This document shows positions 1-5,811 of a stretch of 5,824 bases of DNA, one piece after another. Positions within the stretch are counted from its first letter, which is position 1. Each line of letters begins with the position of its first letter. The notes under the pieces are model-generated. The model made no database searches and was not told where the DNA came from. It saw nothing but the letters and a program-made list of their open reading frames with translations. The stretch covers positions 1-5,824 of the forward strand of contig JAQYVG010000213.1 in the NCBI GenBank assembly GCA_030145595.1, given 5' to 3'. This stretch comes from Desulfobacterales bacterium (GTDB lineage Bacteria > Desulfobacterota > Desulfobacteria > Desulfobacterales > UBA11574). Position numbers and translations under genes: made by a program.

Positions 1-55
1 GTATAGGCTCGATCAATATATACGAACGAGTCGCGCCAGGGCGGGCCTGTTATCC

Positions 56-99
56 TGTCTAAGAAATTCAATGGTTTGGGGAGAGAAGAATATCTGCAC
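56..99 (+). repeat. Left copy of a 44-bp long-distance inverted repeat
   Basis: This segment begins TGTCTAAGAAATTCAA and ends GAATATCTGCAC. It matches the reverse complement of 4803-4846 at 42 of 44 positions; the two differences are near the middle, at about 72 and 78. Similarity stops abruptly on both sides. The copy lies 72 bp beyond the stop codon of the kinase gene. No transposase, tRNA or obvious target-site duplication is visible next to it. It could be the end of a mobile or invertible segment, a member of a dispersed intergenic repeat family, or a shared control element of leftward genes outside the window. The repeat is directly visible; its role is not known. Confidence 0.85.
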
Positions 100-171
100 G
101 CAAGTTTATCCGCTATTAATCACGGAAAATGAGGGAAGCTCCTTGGATAGTCATAGTTCTCTTTTGATTTT

Positions 172-3087
172 TTATGCTGTTTTATCGATGCTTGCATAAG
201 CTTCTAAACGTTGGAACTCTGTTTCAAGTCTTCCAAGGAACTCAAAACCTTCTTCTAAAATTTCTGATTCCCCTATCTTTTCAAGTTTAAACGCAATTTT
301 GGAGAGTTCATCTGCCGTCAGATTTGCCGCGCCCCCTTTAATTGAATGCGCCTCTCTTCTGACCAAGTCTGCATCTCCATCAGATACGGCCTGGCGTAAT
401 GTTTCAATTTGACCCCTGACATTCTCCAAAAAACCATCAAGGACTCCAACAAAAAACTCCTTATCTCCATCAAATTCCGCCACAGCCTTTTCAAAATTAA
501 TCGGGGCAACATCTTTGGATTGATGATTGATGATTGATGATTGATGATTGACGGAGCGAAGCGTAGATCCCGATTTATCGGGGACGACTGACGATTGATG
601 ATTGACGGCTGAATCATCAATCCGTTTGATCCATTTATTTACTATGTCCAAAAGTTCCTTTCTCCTGAAAGGCTTGGTTATGTAGTCATCCATTCCTGCC
701 TCAAGGCATTTTTCTCTGTAACCTTGCAGTGCATGCGCCGTCATGGCGATTATTGGAATCCCTTCCGGTTCAGTTGAATCTCTTTTATCTCCTATTTCGC
801 TGAGTTCTATTTCTAAATCTCGGATTGCTTTTGTAGCTTCATAACCGCCCATTACGGGCATCTGTATATCCATCAAAATGAGATCATGTTGTTTGCGCTT
901 AAATGCCTCTACGGCCTGCTGACCGTTCTCCGCCAGGTCTACCTGGTACCCTGCTGTCTGCAGATGCATCATAGCCAGTTCCTGATTCGTCGGATAGTCC
1001 TCTACTAAAAGGATCTGTACCTCTTTCCTATCATCCTCGACTATCGTATGTCTGGTAACAAGTTTTTGACCCTTAAGATTCTCCTCTTTCGAAATACCCA
1101 AAACAGACTCAATAGCTTTACGCAGATCATCCTGCCTAATCGGCTTGGCTAAATATCCATCAATGCCTATATCCCGGCAATTTTTAGCGTCTCCTATCTT
1201 TCCAATAGAGGTGAGGACTATGATGGGGATTTCTGCCAAAGTTTCCACTTTTTTTATCTCTTTAGCCACATCAAAATCTGTAATCCCGGGAACATGAAAG
1301 TCTGTCAAAATCAGGTTGAATGGTTCTTCAGGCAAAACAGACTCCCTGAGAACGGACAGAGCATCTTTCCCGCTGTAAGTCTCAATCCGGCAACCCCAGG
1401 ATTTAAGATATTCCGTCAGAACAAATTGGTTGGTCTGGTTGTCATCAACCACCATTACCCTTACATCTTTCAGACGTATCTTTTCTTTTTTCGGGACGGC
1501 AACATGATCTTTTTGCTTGTTAAAAACAGCTGTGAACCAAAACGTACTCCCCTTACCCTCCTCACTCTCTACACCAATTTCCCCTCCCATCATTTCTGCC
1601 AATTGTTTGGATATGGTGGTTCCTAATCCGGTCCCCCCGTACTTCCTGGTAGTCGACCCATCAGCCTGGGTAAAGCCCTCAAAGATTATGGATTGTTTAT
1701 CCTTTGGTATTCCAATACCCGTGTCCTTTACTAAAAAGCGAACCTTGACCCGGTCTTCATGGTCCTCGGCCAATTCTCCTTTGACGTATATCTCACCTTC
1801 CTTAGTAAACTTGAGGGCATTCCCTGCCAGATTTACCAGTATCTGCCTTAGCCGGCCAGGGTCGCCGATTAATTGTGGGGAAACTTCAGGGGTCAAATAT
1901 GAAATAAAATTCAACCCTTTTTGCTCGGCCCTGTAGGCGAAACTTTGGGCTATATCCTCAGTCAAAATCCTCAAGTTGAACGGTATCTCCTCAAGTTCAG
2001 TCTTTTCAGCATCTATCTTTGCAAAATCGAGAATCTCATCGATAATATCGAGTAGCGAGTTGGCTTCGCTATTAATTGTATAAAACATATTCTTCTGTTC
2101 ATCATCAAGATTAGTATCAGAAGCTAATTCCGCCATACCAATGATTCCGTTTAGAGGGGTCCTGATCTCATGACTCATGTTGGTCAGAAATTCCATTTTA
2201 GCAATACTTGCAGCCTCGGCCGCCTCGCGTGCCTTGACTAAGTCGGTAACATCGATGAACGACTCCACGCCACCGCTAAAACCGCCCGACATATCATGGA
2301 TGGTGCCGGCATTCTTGATAACGATAAGCTCGCGGTCATCTTTTGTGCGTATTGTGCAACGCTTTTTGAGAATTTGTTGCTTTTCGCTTGCTTTAAAAAG
2401 GCTGAAATCAGCCTTACACGAACCGTCCGATAAAATATCGCTATGTTTGCCGACTACGTCATCTTTGCTAAAGCCTGTTGACGAGCAGAACTCTTGATTT
2501 ACAGTAGTGATGCGCCCTTGGGCGTCAGTAGTCAATATTGCGGTTGCAGCCGTATCCAAAATTTTCTGTTGCAATCGGCTGTGTTCTCTTAACTCTTCAT
2601 TGGCCGTAAGGTTGTCTGCCAGGATTTCGTTGTATTTGTTTTCCAAGACTTTAACTTTGCGGTTTATTTGTCTTTTTTGTGTTTTTATAAGACCTTGCTC
2701 TTCAAAATGAACTTTTTGGGAATTGAAAAGCTCAACACATAATTTTACAATTGACAGGCCATAATTTTTCAAAACCGAATCAGGGTCCTGAGCGGGTAAA
2801 ACAAAAATTAGGGTTGCATCCAACTCCTTGATAAGCATTGCATGCATTAAAATGGTTTTGTGAAGCTCATGGTGGATTAAACCGTTTTCCTTTATAGCCA
2901 TATCTATCAGTTTATCACAGCTTTCGCGGGACAAATCCAGTTTTTCCCCTGAAGAAACAGACTTGCCGCTGTTTAAAACAAGCTGAAAGCTACCATCCGG
3001 CAAATACTTTTTTAGCAAGGTAACGAATTGATGCAAATCTTCTTTGCGGTCATCAATCTCACTGAAGACATCGTCTAAAAAATCCAT
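172..3087 (-). CDS. Cytoplasmic hybrid sensor histidine kinase (PAS-HisKA-HATPase-REC-REC-Hpt)
   Basis: This is a multi-step phosphorelay kinase of 971 residues from the start chosen here. Residues 1-130 match no domain I recognise. A charged, probably coiled-coil stretch spans about 132-175 and a PAS domain about 170-285. The HisKA domain carries the phospho-acceptor His306 in the H-box SHEIRTPLNG. The HATPase follows with N-box Asn419 and Asn423, G1 motif DTGIGIP at 455 and G2 motif GGTGLG at 484-489. Receiver 1 has Asp548/Asp549, phospho-Asp596, Thr626 and Lys648. Receiver 2 has Glu696/Asp697, phospho-Asp740 followed by IQMPVMGG, Thr783 and Lys805. The C-terminal Hpt domain has His914 in AHSIKGGAAN. 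All phosphotransfer residues are present, so the relay should work. I see no membrane segment or signal peptide, and no DNA-binding or enzymatic output. It should therefore sense a cytoplasmic cue and signal to a separate regulator. The ATG at 3087 is preferred because GGGGAG sits 7 nt upstream, overlapping the stop codon of the preceding HDOD gene. An ATG at 3111 would add 8 residues but has only a weak AAGAG upstream. The linker at about 828-857 is encoded by a heptad DNA repeat. Confidence 0.95.
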   Translation of the reverse strand: MDFLDDVFSEIDDRKEDLHQFVTLLKKYLPDGSFQLVLNSGKSVSSGEKLDLSRESCDKLIDMAIKENGLIHHELHKTILMHAMLIKELDATLIFVLPAQDPDSVLKNYGLSIVKLCVELFNSQKVHFEEQGLIKTQKRQINRKVKVLENKYNEILADNLTANEELREHSRLQQKILDTAATAILTTDAQGRITTVNQEFCSSTGFSKDDVVGKHSDILSDGSCKADFSLFKASEKQQILKKRCTIRTKDDRELIVIKNAGTIHDMSGGFSGGVESFIDVTDLVKAREAAEAASIAKMEFLTNMSHEIRTPLNGIIGMAELASDTNLDDEQKNMFYTINSEANSLLDIIDEILDFAKIDAEKTELEEIPFNLRILTEDIAQSFAYRAEQKGLNFISYLTPEVSPQLIGDPGRLRQILVNLAGNALKFTKEGEIYVKGELAEDHEDRVKVRFLVKDTGIGIPKDKQSIIFEGFTQADGSTTRKYGGTGLGTTISKQLAEMMGGEIGVESEEGKGSTFWFTAVFNKQKDHVAVPKKEKIRLKDVRVMVVDDNQTNQFVLTEYLKSWGCRIETYSGKDALSVLRESVLPEEPFNLILTDFHVPGITDFDVAKEIKKVETLAEIPIIVLTSIGKIGDAKNCRDIGIDGYLAKPIRQDDLRKAIESVLGISKEENLKGQKLVTRHTIVEDDRKEVQILLVEDYPTNQELAMMHLQTAGYQVDLAENGQQAVEAFKRKQHDLILMDIQMPVMGGYEATKAIRDLEIELSEIGDKRDSTEPEGIPIIAMTAHALQGYREKCLEAGMDDYITKPFRRKELLDIVNKWIKRIDDSAVNHQSSVVPDKSGSTLRSVNHQSSIINHQSKDVAPINFEKAVAEFDGDKEFFVGVLDGFLENVRGQIETLRQAVSDGDADLVRREAHSIKGGAANLTADELSKIAFKLEKIGESEILEEGFEFLGRLETEFQRLEAYASIDKTA
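519..607 (-). repeat. Heptanucleotide-repeat element embedded in the kinase gene
   Basis: On the plus strand, five tandem 7-bp units (four ATTGATG, then ATTGACG) run from 519 to 553. They are followed by about 33 bp containing a perfect hairpin, and then three more units, ACTGACG, ATTGATG and ATTGACG, at 587-607. In the kinase reading direction the unit is CAATCAT, which encodes the repeating heptapeptide NHQSSII. The result is a low-complexity linker between receiver 2 and the Hpt domain. Because 7 is not a multiple of 3, each full cycle needs three units. The unit has no stop codon in any sense frame but does have TGA on the other strand. The pattern looks like an intergenic repeat that entered or expanded within a tolerant linker. 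Confidence 0.85.
569..582. repeat. Perfect 6-bp hairpin in the spacer of the coding heptad element
   Basis: CCCGAT and ATCGGG are separated by two T residues, giving an exact palindrome between the two blocks of heptad repeats. It encodes part of the linker segment PDKSGS in the kinase. Similar small GC-rich palindromes lie in the spacer of the intergenic heptad element at 4122-4165, which suggests a common element plan. It is unlikely to be a terminator, since it sits inside an open gene and has no T-run after it in the direction of transcription. Confidence 0.6.
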
Positions 3088-3091
3088 CCCG

Positions 3092-3943
3092 CTACTCCCC
3101 ATCAGATTCATAAAGCTCTTTGGCTTTTGACAACTCGTCAGGTAAATCTTTAGTCATGGCTTTAAATTCCTCCATGTTATCGCGAATATAAATACCCAAA
3201 TCCTTTGAAAGGTTCGTTTTCATCTCAGGTATGGCCCTGTAGTTCAATCTGGAAACAATATAATCTGCCGTCTGGATAATTCCGGTCAGGCTGGATGGCA
3301 AGATTTCGCCTTCTGTCTTATGATGGTGCTTAATTCCCTCTTGCACATCAGCAGGAAGATTCCATTGATGAGCTAATAAATATCCTATTTCACAGTGATC
3401 GGTCCCGATAGTCTCTTTTTCATATTCAACGAAAGGCTTGGCATCCGGAGTGTAGCTTTTACAAACCTGCACAAACAAATCCTGTGCAACCTGATCCTCA
3501 ACTATAATTCCAATGTCATGTAGAATGCCGCAAAGATAAGCATCATCACCCGCTCGACCGAAAATGCGTTCTGAAATCATTTGGCTGCAAATACCGACAG
3601 CCGCACAATGAAGCCACAACTGAGCTCTGGAAAAGATCTCTTCATGCGGTCCTTTTGCGAATACCTCTTTGATGCCTGTGGTAACAACTATATTGCGCAG
3701 ACTCTTCATGCCAATAACCACCACAGCTCTGGAAATACTATCAACTTTGCGCCGCAGTCCATAATATGGGCTGTTGACCACACGCAACAGCCGCACAACC
3801 AGCGTAGGATCCATCTTAATCATTTTTTCGAATTCATTCATTCTGGTATTTTCATTAGAAATCAACTTGGCCAGACGGAACGCTACGTGGGGCAAGGTTT
3901 TTGTATCACTGAATTTTTTTAGCATTTCTTGGGCTGTTGGCAT
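3092..3943 (-). CDS. HDOD-domain signalling protein
   Basis: The protein has 283 residues from the chosen start, and one HDOD (HD-related output) domain fills roughly residues 8-235. The N-terminal part shows the family pattern: LPHVAFRLAKLISN, then DPTLVVRLLRVVNSPYYGLRRKVDSI, then AVVVIGMKSLRNIV. The HD-like half has His112 (LWLHCAA), His142-Asp143 (GILHDIG), His183 (TDHCEIG), the HQWNLP motif at 192-197, a His triplet at 206-208 and Asp227 (TADYIV). HDOD domains are generally regarded as non-catalytic signalling or protein-interaction modules; no REC, GGDEF or EAL domain is attached here. The ATG at 3943 is preferred because GAGGAAG lies about 9 nt upstream. An ATG at 3967 and a GTG at 4000 also extend the frame but lack a ribosome binding site. 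The stop codon is 4 nt before the kinase start, so the two are probably translationally coupled. A role in the same pathway as the kinase is inference from this arrangement. Confidence 0.93.
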   Translation of the reverse strand: MPTAQEMLKKFSDTKTLPHVAFRLAKLISNENTRMNEFEKMIKMDPTLVVRLLRVVNSPYYGLRRKVDSISRAVVVIGMKSLRNIVVTTGIKEVFAKGPHEEIFSRAQLWLHCAAVGICSQMISERIFGRAGDDAYLCGILHDIGIIVEDQVAQDLFVQVCKSYTPDAKPFVEYEKETIGTDHCEIGYLLAHQWNLPADVQEGIKHHHKTEGEILPSSLTGIIQTADYIVSRLNYRAIPEMKTNLSKDLGIYIRDNMEEFKAMTKDLPDELSKAKELYESDGE

Positions 3944-3965
3944 ATTGTCATCTTCCTCTCTTACC

Positions 3966-3971
3966 ATTATA
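3966..3971 (-). promoter_or_regulatory. Possible -10 element for the HDOD-kinase operon
   Basis: On the minus strand this is an exact TATAAT, 22 nt before the preferred HDOD start codon. The hexamer about 17 nt further upstream (AGCGTC) does not resemble TTGACA, so the promoter would need an activator or is spurious. If real, the leader would be very short, and the longer in-frame starts at 3967 and 4000 would fall at or before the transcription start, which supports the ATG at 3943. Confidence 0.3.
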
Positions 3972-4000
3972 AAAATTGCATAACGGAAGACGCTTATCAC

Positions 4001-4066
4001 TAATTTCAGAACTCTTGACCTGTATGCGTAATTTCAACGTGATATGAAGGTTTAGTCGTAATTTCA
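4001..4066. promoter_or_regulatory. Three spaced TAATTTCA direct repeats upstream of the operon
   Basis: TAATTTCA occurs at 4001-4008, 4029-4036 and 4059-4066, with start-to-start spacing of 28 and 30 bp, close to three DNA helical turns. The second and third copies share the longer core CGTAATTTCA. They sit 58 to 123 bp upstream of the HDOD start, just behind the candidate -10 element, where activator sites are usually found. The repeats are visible directly; that they bind a regulator is inference. AT-rich octamers can recur by chance, but the regular spacing argues mildly against that. Confidence 0.4.
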
Positions 4067-4079
4067 GATGCAACAATTT

Positions 4080-4236
4080 GAACATCGAACATCGAACGTT
4101 CAACGTCGAACGTCGAATGTGGAAGGCGCTTCAGGCTTCGCCTTCGGCTACGACCTGACAGGTCGCTTTGTCTTTATTATAAATGGTAGAATGCATTATT
4201 CGATGTTCAACGTTCGATGTTCGATGTTCGACGTTC
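4080..4236. repeat. Intergenic heptad-repeat element with inverted arms
   Basis: The left arm, 4080-4121, is six tandem heptamers of the type GAACATC (GAACATC twice, then GAACGTT, CAACGTC, GAACGTC and GAATGTG). The right arm, 4202-4236, is five heptamers of the inverse type GATGTTC, preceded by ATTC at 4198. Aligned as inverted repeats, 4080-4118 and 4198-4236 agree at 33 of 39 positions and could form a long imperfect stem. The 79-nt interior holds two further hairpins: GAAGGCG pairing with CGCCTTC (4122-4128 with 4139-4145), and an interrupted palindrome at 4151-4165 (CGACCTG, one base, CAGGTCG). A small plus-strand frame over this region is repeat-derived and is not called as a gene. The element lies upstream of the HDOD gene and would be transcribed only if a promoter lies still further upstream. 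Confidence 0.85.
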
Positions 4237-4802
4237 ATCTTTTATATGCTCTCAAGGTTCTGAATTTCATTCCTTTCTCTTTTCAGATTTCCTGACAGCT
4301 TCAAATTCACAAATAAGTGTGAATTGTGTTACTTTGGTTAACCGGTTGAAACTGTTTTATATAAATTGGAATAGATAATTCCTCTTCAAGAAATGTGCCA
4401 AATGAACCGTTCTGTATGTAATAGCTGAAATACGTTTACATTATGAGCCGTTTAAAAACGCTCAATTTGGTCCAAGGCCCGGAAAGATGATCCGCCTCAG
4501 GCGGATTAACTAAAGGAATATATTGCTTTTTCGAGGTTTAAAATTTGAGCCCAGCCGTTTTCGAGATGTGCCGCCGACGCATAGATTGAGCCAAAGGAAG
4601 CGTTTCGAAACTTGCTCTTAATATAGCCGATTTAAGCCCTTGGCAGGCAAAGACATAAGGGAAAATCCTAAGGCATTGCCTTAACATGACTTTCTTGATA
4701 GATTGATTTGGTTTTTATTTTTTAATTTCAAATGCTTAATAGATATATGCGCATTATGGTGAGAGTGTCATTTTTTTGTCATGCCGTGTTGAAATGATTT
4801 GG
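4237..4802. other. Gene-free, AT-rich intergenic stretch with scattered palindromes
   Basis: I find no credible coding region here on either strand. Visible structures are: an 8-bp inverted repeat with a 6-nt loop at 4304-4325 (AATTCACA and TGTGAATT); overlapping palindromes GGTTAACC and AACCGGTT at 4336-4347; a bulged hairpin at 4445-4463; an 8-bp stem at 4490-4506; a perfect GTTTCGAAAC at 4602-4611; and a 6-bp stem at 4669-4683. The part from about 4440 to 4690 is richer in GC and in stems than its flanks, so it could be a dispersed repeat, a small RNA or a decayed gene. I cannot decide among these from one copy. Confidence 0.5.
4490..4506. repeat. Small REP-like palindrome
   Basis: ATCCGCCT and AGGCGGAT surround a single C, giving an 8-bp (effectively 7-bp with a 3-nt loop) GC-rich stem in otherwise AT-rich DNA. 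It resembles the short extragenic palindromes that are dispersed through many bacterial genomes. No T-tract follows on either side, so it is a poor intrinsic terminator. Confidence 0.55.
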
Positions 4803-4846
4803 GTGCAGATATTCTTCTCTCCCAAAACCGTTGAATTTCTTAGACA
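4803..4846 (-). repeat. Right copy of the 44-bp long-distance inverted repeat
   Basis: Read on the plus strand it begins GTGCAGATATTCTTCTCTCC and ends TTGAATTTCTTAGACA. Its reverse complement matches 56-99 at 42 of 44 positions. It lies 140 bp upstream of the crotonase gene, in the orientation that would put the TTGAAT near its right end in position for a -35 element. Together with the left copy it brackets the whole HDOD-kinase operon and the intergenic heptad element. Confidence 0.85.
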
Positions 4847-4859
4847 AAATATTTTTTAT
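4831..4859 (+). promoter_or_regulatory. Weak sigma-70-type promoter candidate for the crotonase gene
   Basis: TTGAAT (4831-4836) and TTTTAT (4854-4859) are separated by 17 bp, and each matches four of six consensus bases. The -35 part lies inside the 44-bp repeat and the -10 part just outside it. This would give a leader of about 120 nt. In such AT-rich DNA a match of this quality can arise by chance. Confidence 0.25.
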
Positions 4860-4918
4860 TTCCCGCAATCATTTTTCTCAACAACCTCGGGAGAAAAAGG
4901 GCTTCAGGGTTTTTCCGA

Positions 4919-4960
4919 AAGGTGATACCTTAGTCGTATACCTTTGCATATCACGGTGAT
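4919..4960. promoter_or_regulatory. Pair of short palindromes before the crotonase gene
   Basis: AAGGTGATACCTT (4919-4931) and ATCACGGTGAT (4950-4960) are both dyad-symmetric and share the core GGTGAT, spaced 34 bp apart. They lie 27 to 68 bp upstream of the start codon, a normal place for an operator. No adjacent repressor gene is in the window, so binding by a regulator is only a possibility. Confidence 0.25.
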
Positions 4961-4986
4961 CAAATATTTATTAAGGAGGCTTTATA

Positions 4987-5763
4987 ATGGAACCTGTACT
5001 CTTTGAAAAAGACGGCCCCATCGGGTGGCTGACTTTGAACCGTCCCAAAAATCGGAATGCATTGTCCCTCGAAGTAATGAACGCTATGCAAAACAAACTG
5101 AATATGTGCGCAAAGGATGAAGATATCCGGGTGGTTGTTATCAGGGGCAGCGGTCCTGCTTTCTGCGCAGGGCATGATTTAAAGGAAATGGTGGGAGCCC
5201 ATTACGATGCCCATCATTTCCGCAAAATTTTTACAGTATGCTCGGATATGATGCAAGCCCTTCACAAGCTGCCCCAGCCGGTCATTGCGCAGGTCCACGG
5301 CATTGCCACGGCAGGAGGATTGCAACTGGTTGCCGCCTGCGACCTTGCCATTGCCGAAAACGGCACGCGCTTTTCTACACCGGGAGTTAAAATAGGCCTT
5401 TTCTGCTCCACACCCATGGTGCCCCTTGTTCGCGCCATCGGGAGGCGCAGGGCCATGGATATGCTCTTAACCGGCCGTTTTGTTTCCACTGAGGAAGCCG
5501 AGCGCTTCGGACTTATAAACCGTATTACGACCACGGACAAACTTGCTGAAGAAACCAGAAACTGGGCCATGGAAATAGCGCAGTACAGCCGTTTCACTCT
5601 CGCTTTTGGAAAGCAGGCTTTTTACAATCAGATAGATCTGGATGAACCGGCGGCATACAATTACGCCGCAGATGCAATGGTCGTAGGCTGTCTGGCAGCT
5701 GACGCTCAGGAGGGCATGGCGGCCTTTCTGGAAAAACGCCAACCAATGTGGAAACACAAATAA
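4987..5763 (+). CDS. Crotonase-superfamily protein, ECHDC3-like, without the catalytic glutamates
   Basis: The protein has 258 residues, the normal length for a single-domain enoyl-CoA hydratase/isomerase family member. The crotonase fold is clear: GWLTLNRPKNRNALS at 13-27, the oxyanion-hole segment FCAGHDLKEM at 59-68, HGIATAGGLQLVAACDLAIA at 104-123, and the LTGRFVSTEEAERFGLI segment at 161-177. The two glutamates that activate water in classical enoyl-CoA hydratase are replaced, by Gln113 in GGLQLV and Gly133 in STPGVKIG. The same replacements, the GLFCSTP motif at 137-143 and the C-terminal QEGMAAFLEKRQPMW resemble, from memory, the ECHDC3 subfamily. The CoA-binding oxyanion residues (Ala61, Gly110) are kept, so it probably binds an acyl-CoA thioester, but ordinary hydratase activity is doubtful. 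The start is firm: AAGGAGG at 4973-4979 is 7 nt before the ATG. No signal peptide or membrane segment is seen. It is read away from the regulator operon and is apparently monocistronic within the window. Confidence 0.92.
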   Translation: MEPVLFEKDGPIGWLTLNRPKNRNALSLEVMNAMQNKLNMCAKDEDIRVVVIRGSGPAFCAGHDLKEMVGAHYDAHHFRKIFTVCSDMMQALHKLPQPVIAQVHGIATAGGLQLVAACDLAIAENGTRFSTPGVKIGLFCSTPMVPLVRAIGRRRAMDMLLTGRFVSTEEAERFGLINRITTTDKLAEETRNWAMEIAQYSRFTLAFGKQAFYNQIDLDEPAAYNYAADAMVVGCLAADAQEGMAAFLEKRQPMWKHK

Positions 5764-5796
5764 AGAATCCGGACCCAGAGGACCCGGCTTTGGTTT

Positions 5797-5811
5797 CACC
5801 CCATAGGGGTG
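5797..5811 (+). terminator. Stem-loop after the crotonase gene, possible terminator
   Basis: CACCCC and GGGGTG enclose the loop ATA, a perfect 6-bp GC-rich stem 33 bp beyond the stop codon. The following bases (GTCTATCTC) are not a clear T-run, so intrinsic termination would be weak. It may equally be a dispersed palindrome. Confidence 0.35.

Noticed and set aside
318..620. Minus-strand open frame of 100 codons inside the kinase gene, in a different frame
   Set aside because: Its start is in the heptad repeat, which is open in all sense frames. The kinase frame over the same bases encodes receiver-Hpt sequence with conserved motifs.
4080..4236. Possible CRISPR-like array
   Set aside because: Units are 7 bp in direct tandem without spacers, and no cas gene is present.
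4068..4295. Plus-strand open frame of 75 codons over the intergenic heptad element
   Set aside because: Its sequence is the translation of the GAACATC and GATGTTC repeats (tracts such as RTSNVQRRTSNVE). It has no ribosome binding site, and no recognisable domain.
4304..4325. TCACA and TGTGA half-sites separated by 8 nt, first taken for a CRP-type site
   Set aside because: The half-sites are in the reverse order of the CRP/FNR consensus (TGTGA then TCACA), so it is only an inverted repeat.
4385..4401. Minus-strand sigma-54-like site, TTGGCAC then 5 nt then TTGA
   Set aside because: The -24 part is good, but the -12 part has GA in place of the nearly invariant GC. It is also about 440 bp from the nearest downstream gene, with the repeat element in between.
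56..4846. Complete insertion sequence or composite transposon
   Set aside because: The inverted repeats enclose only signalling genes. No transposase, integrase or visible target-site duplication supports a complete element.
5262..5799. Two overlapping minus-strand open frames opposite the crotonase gene
   Set aside because: They are antisense shadows of a gene with clear family motifs and a strong ribosome binding site.
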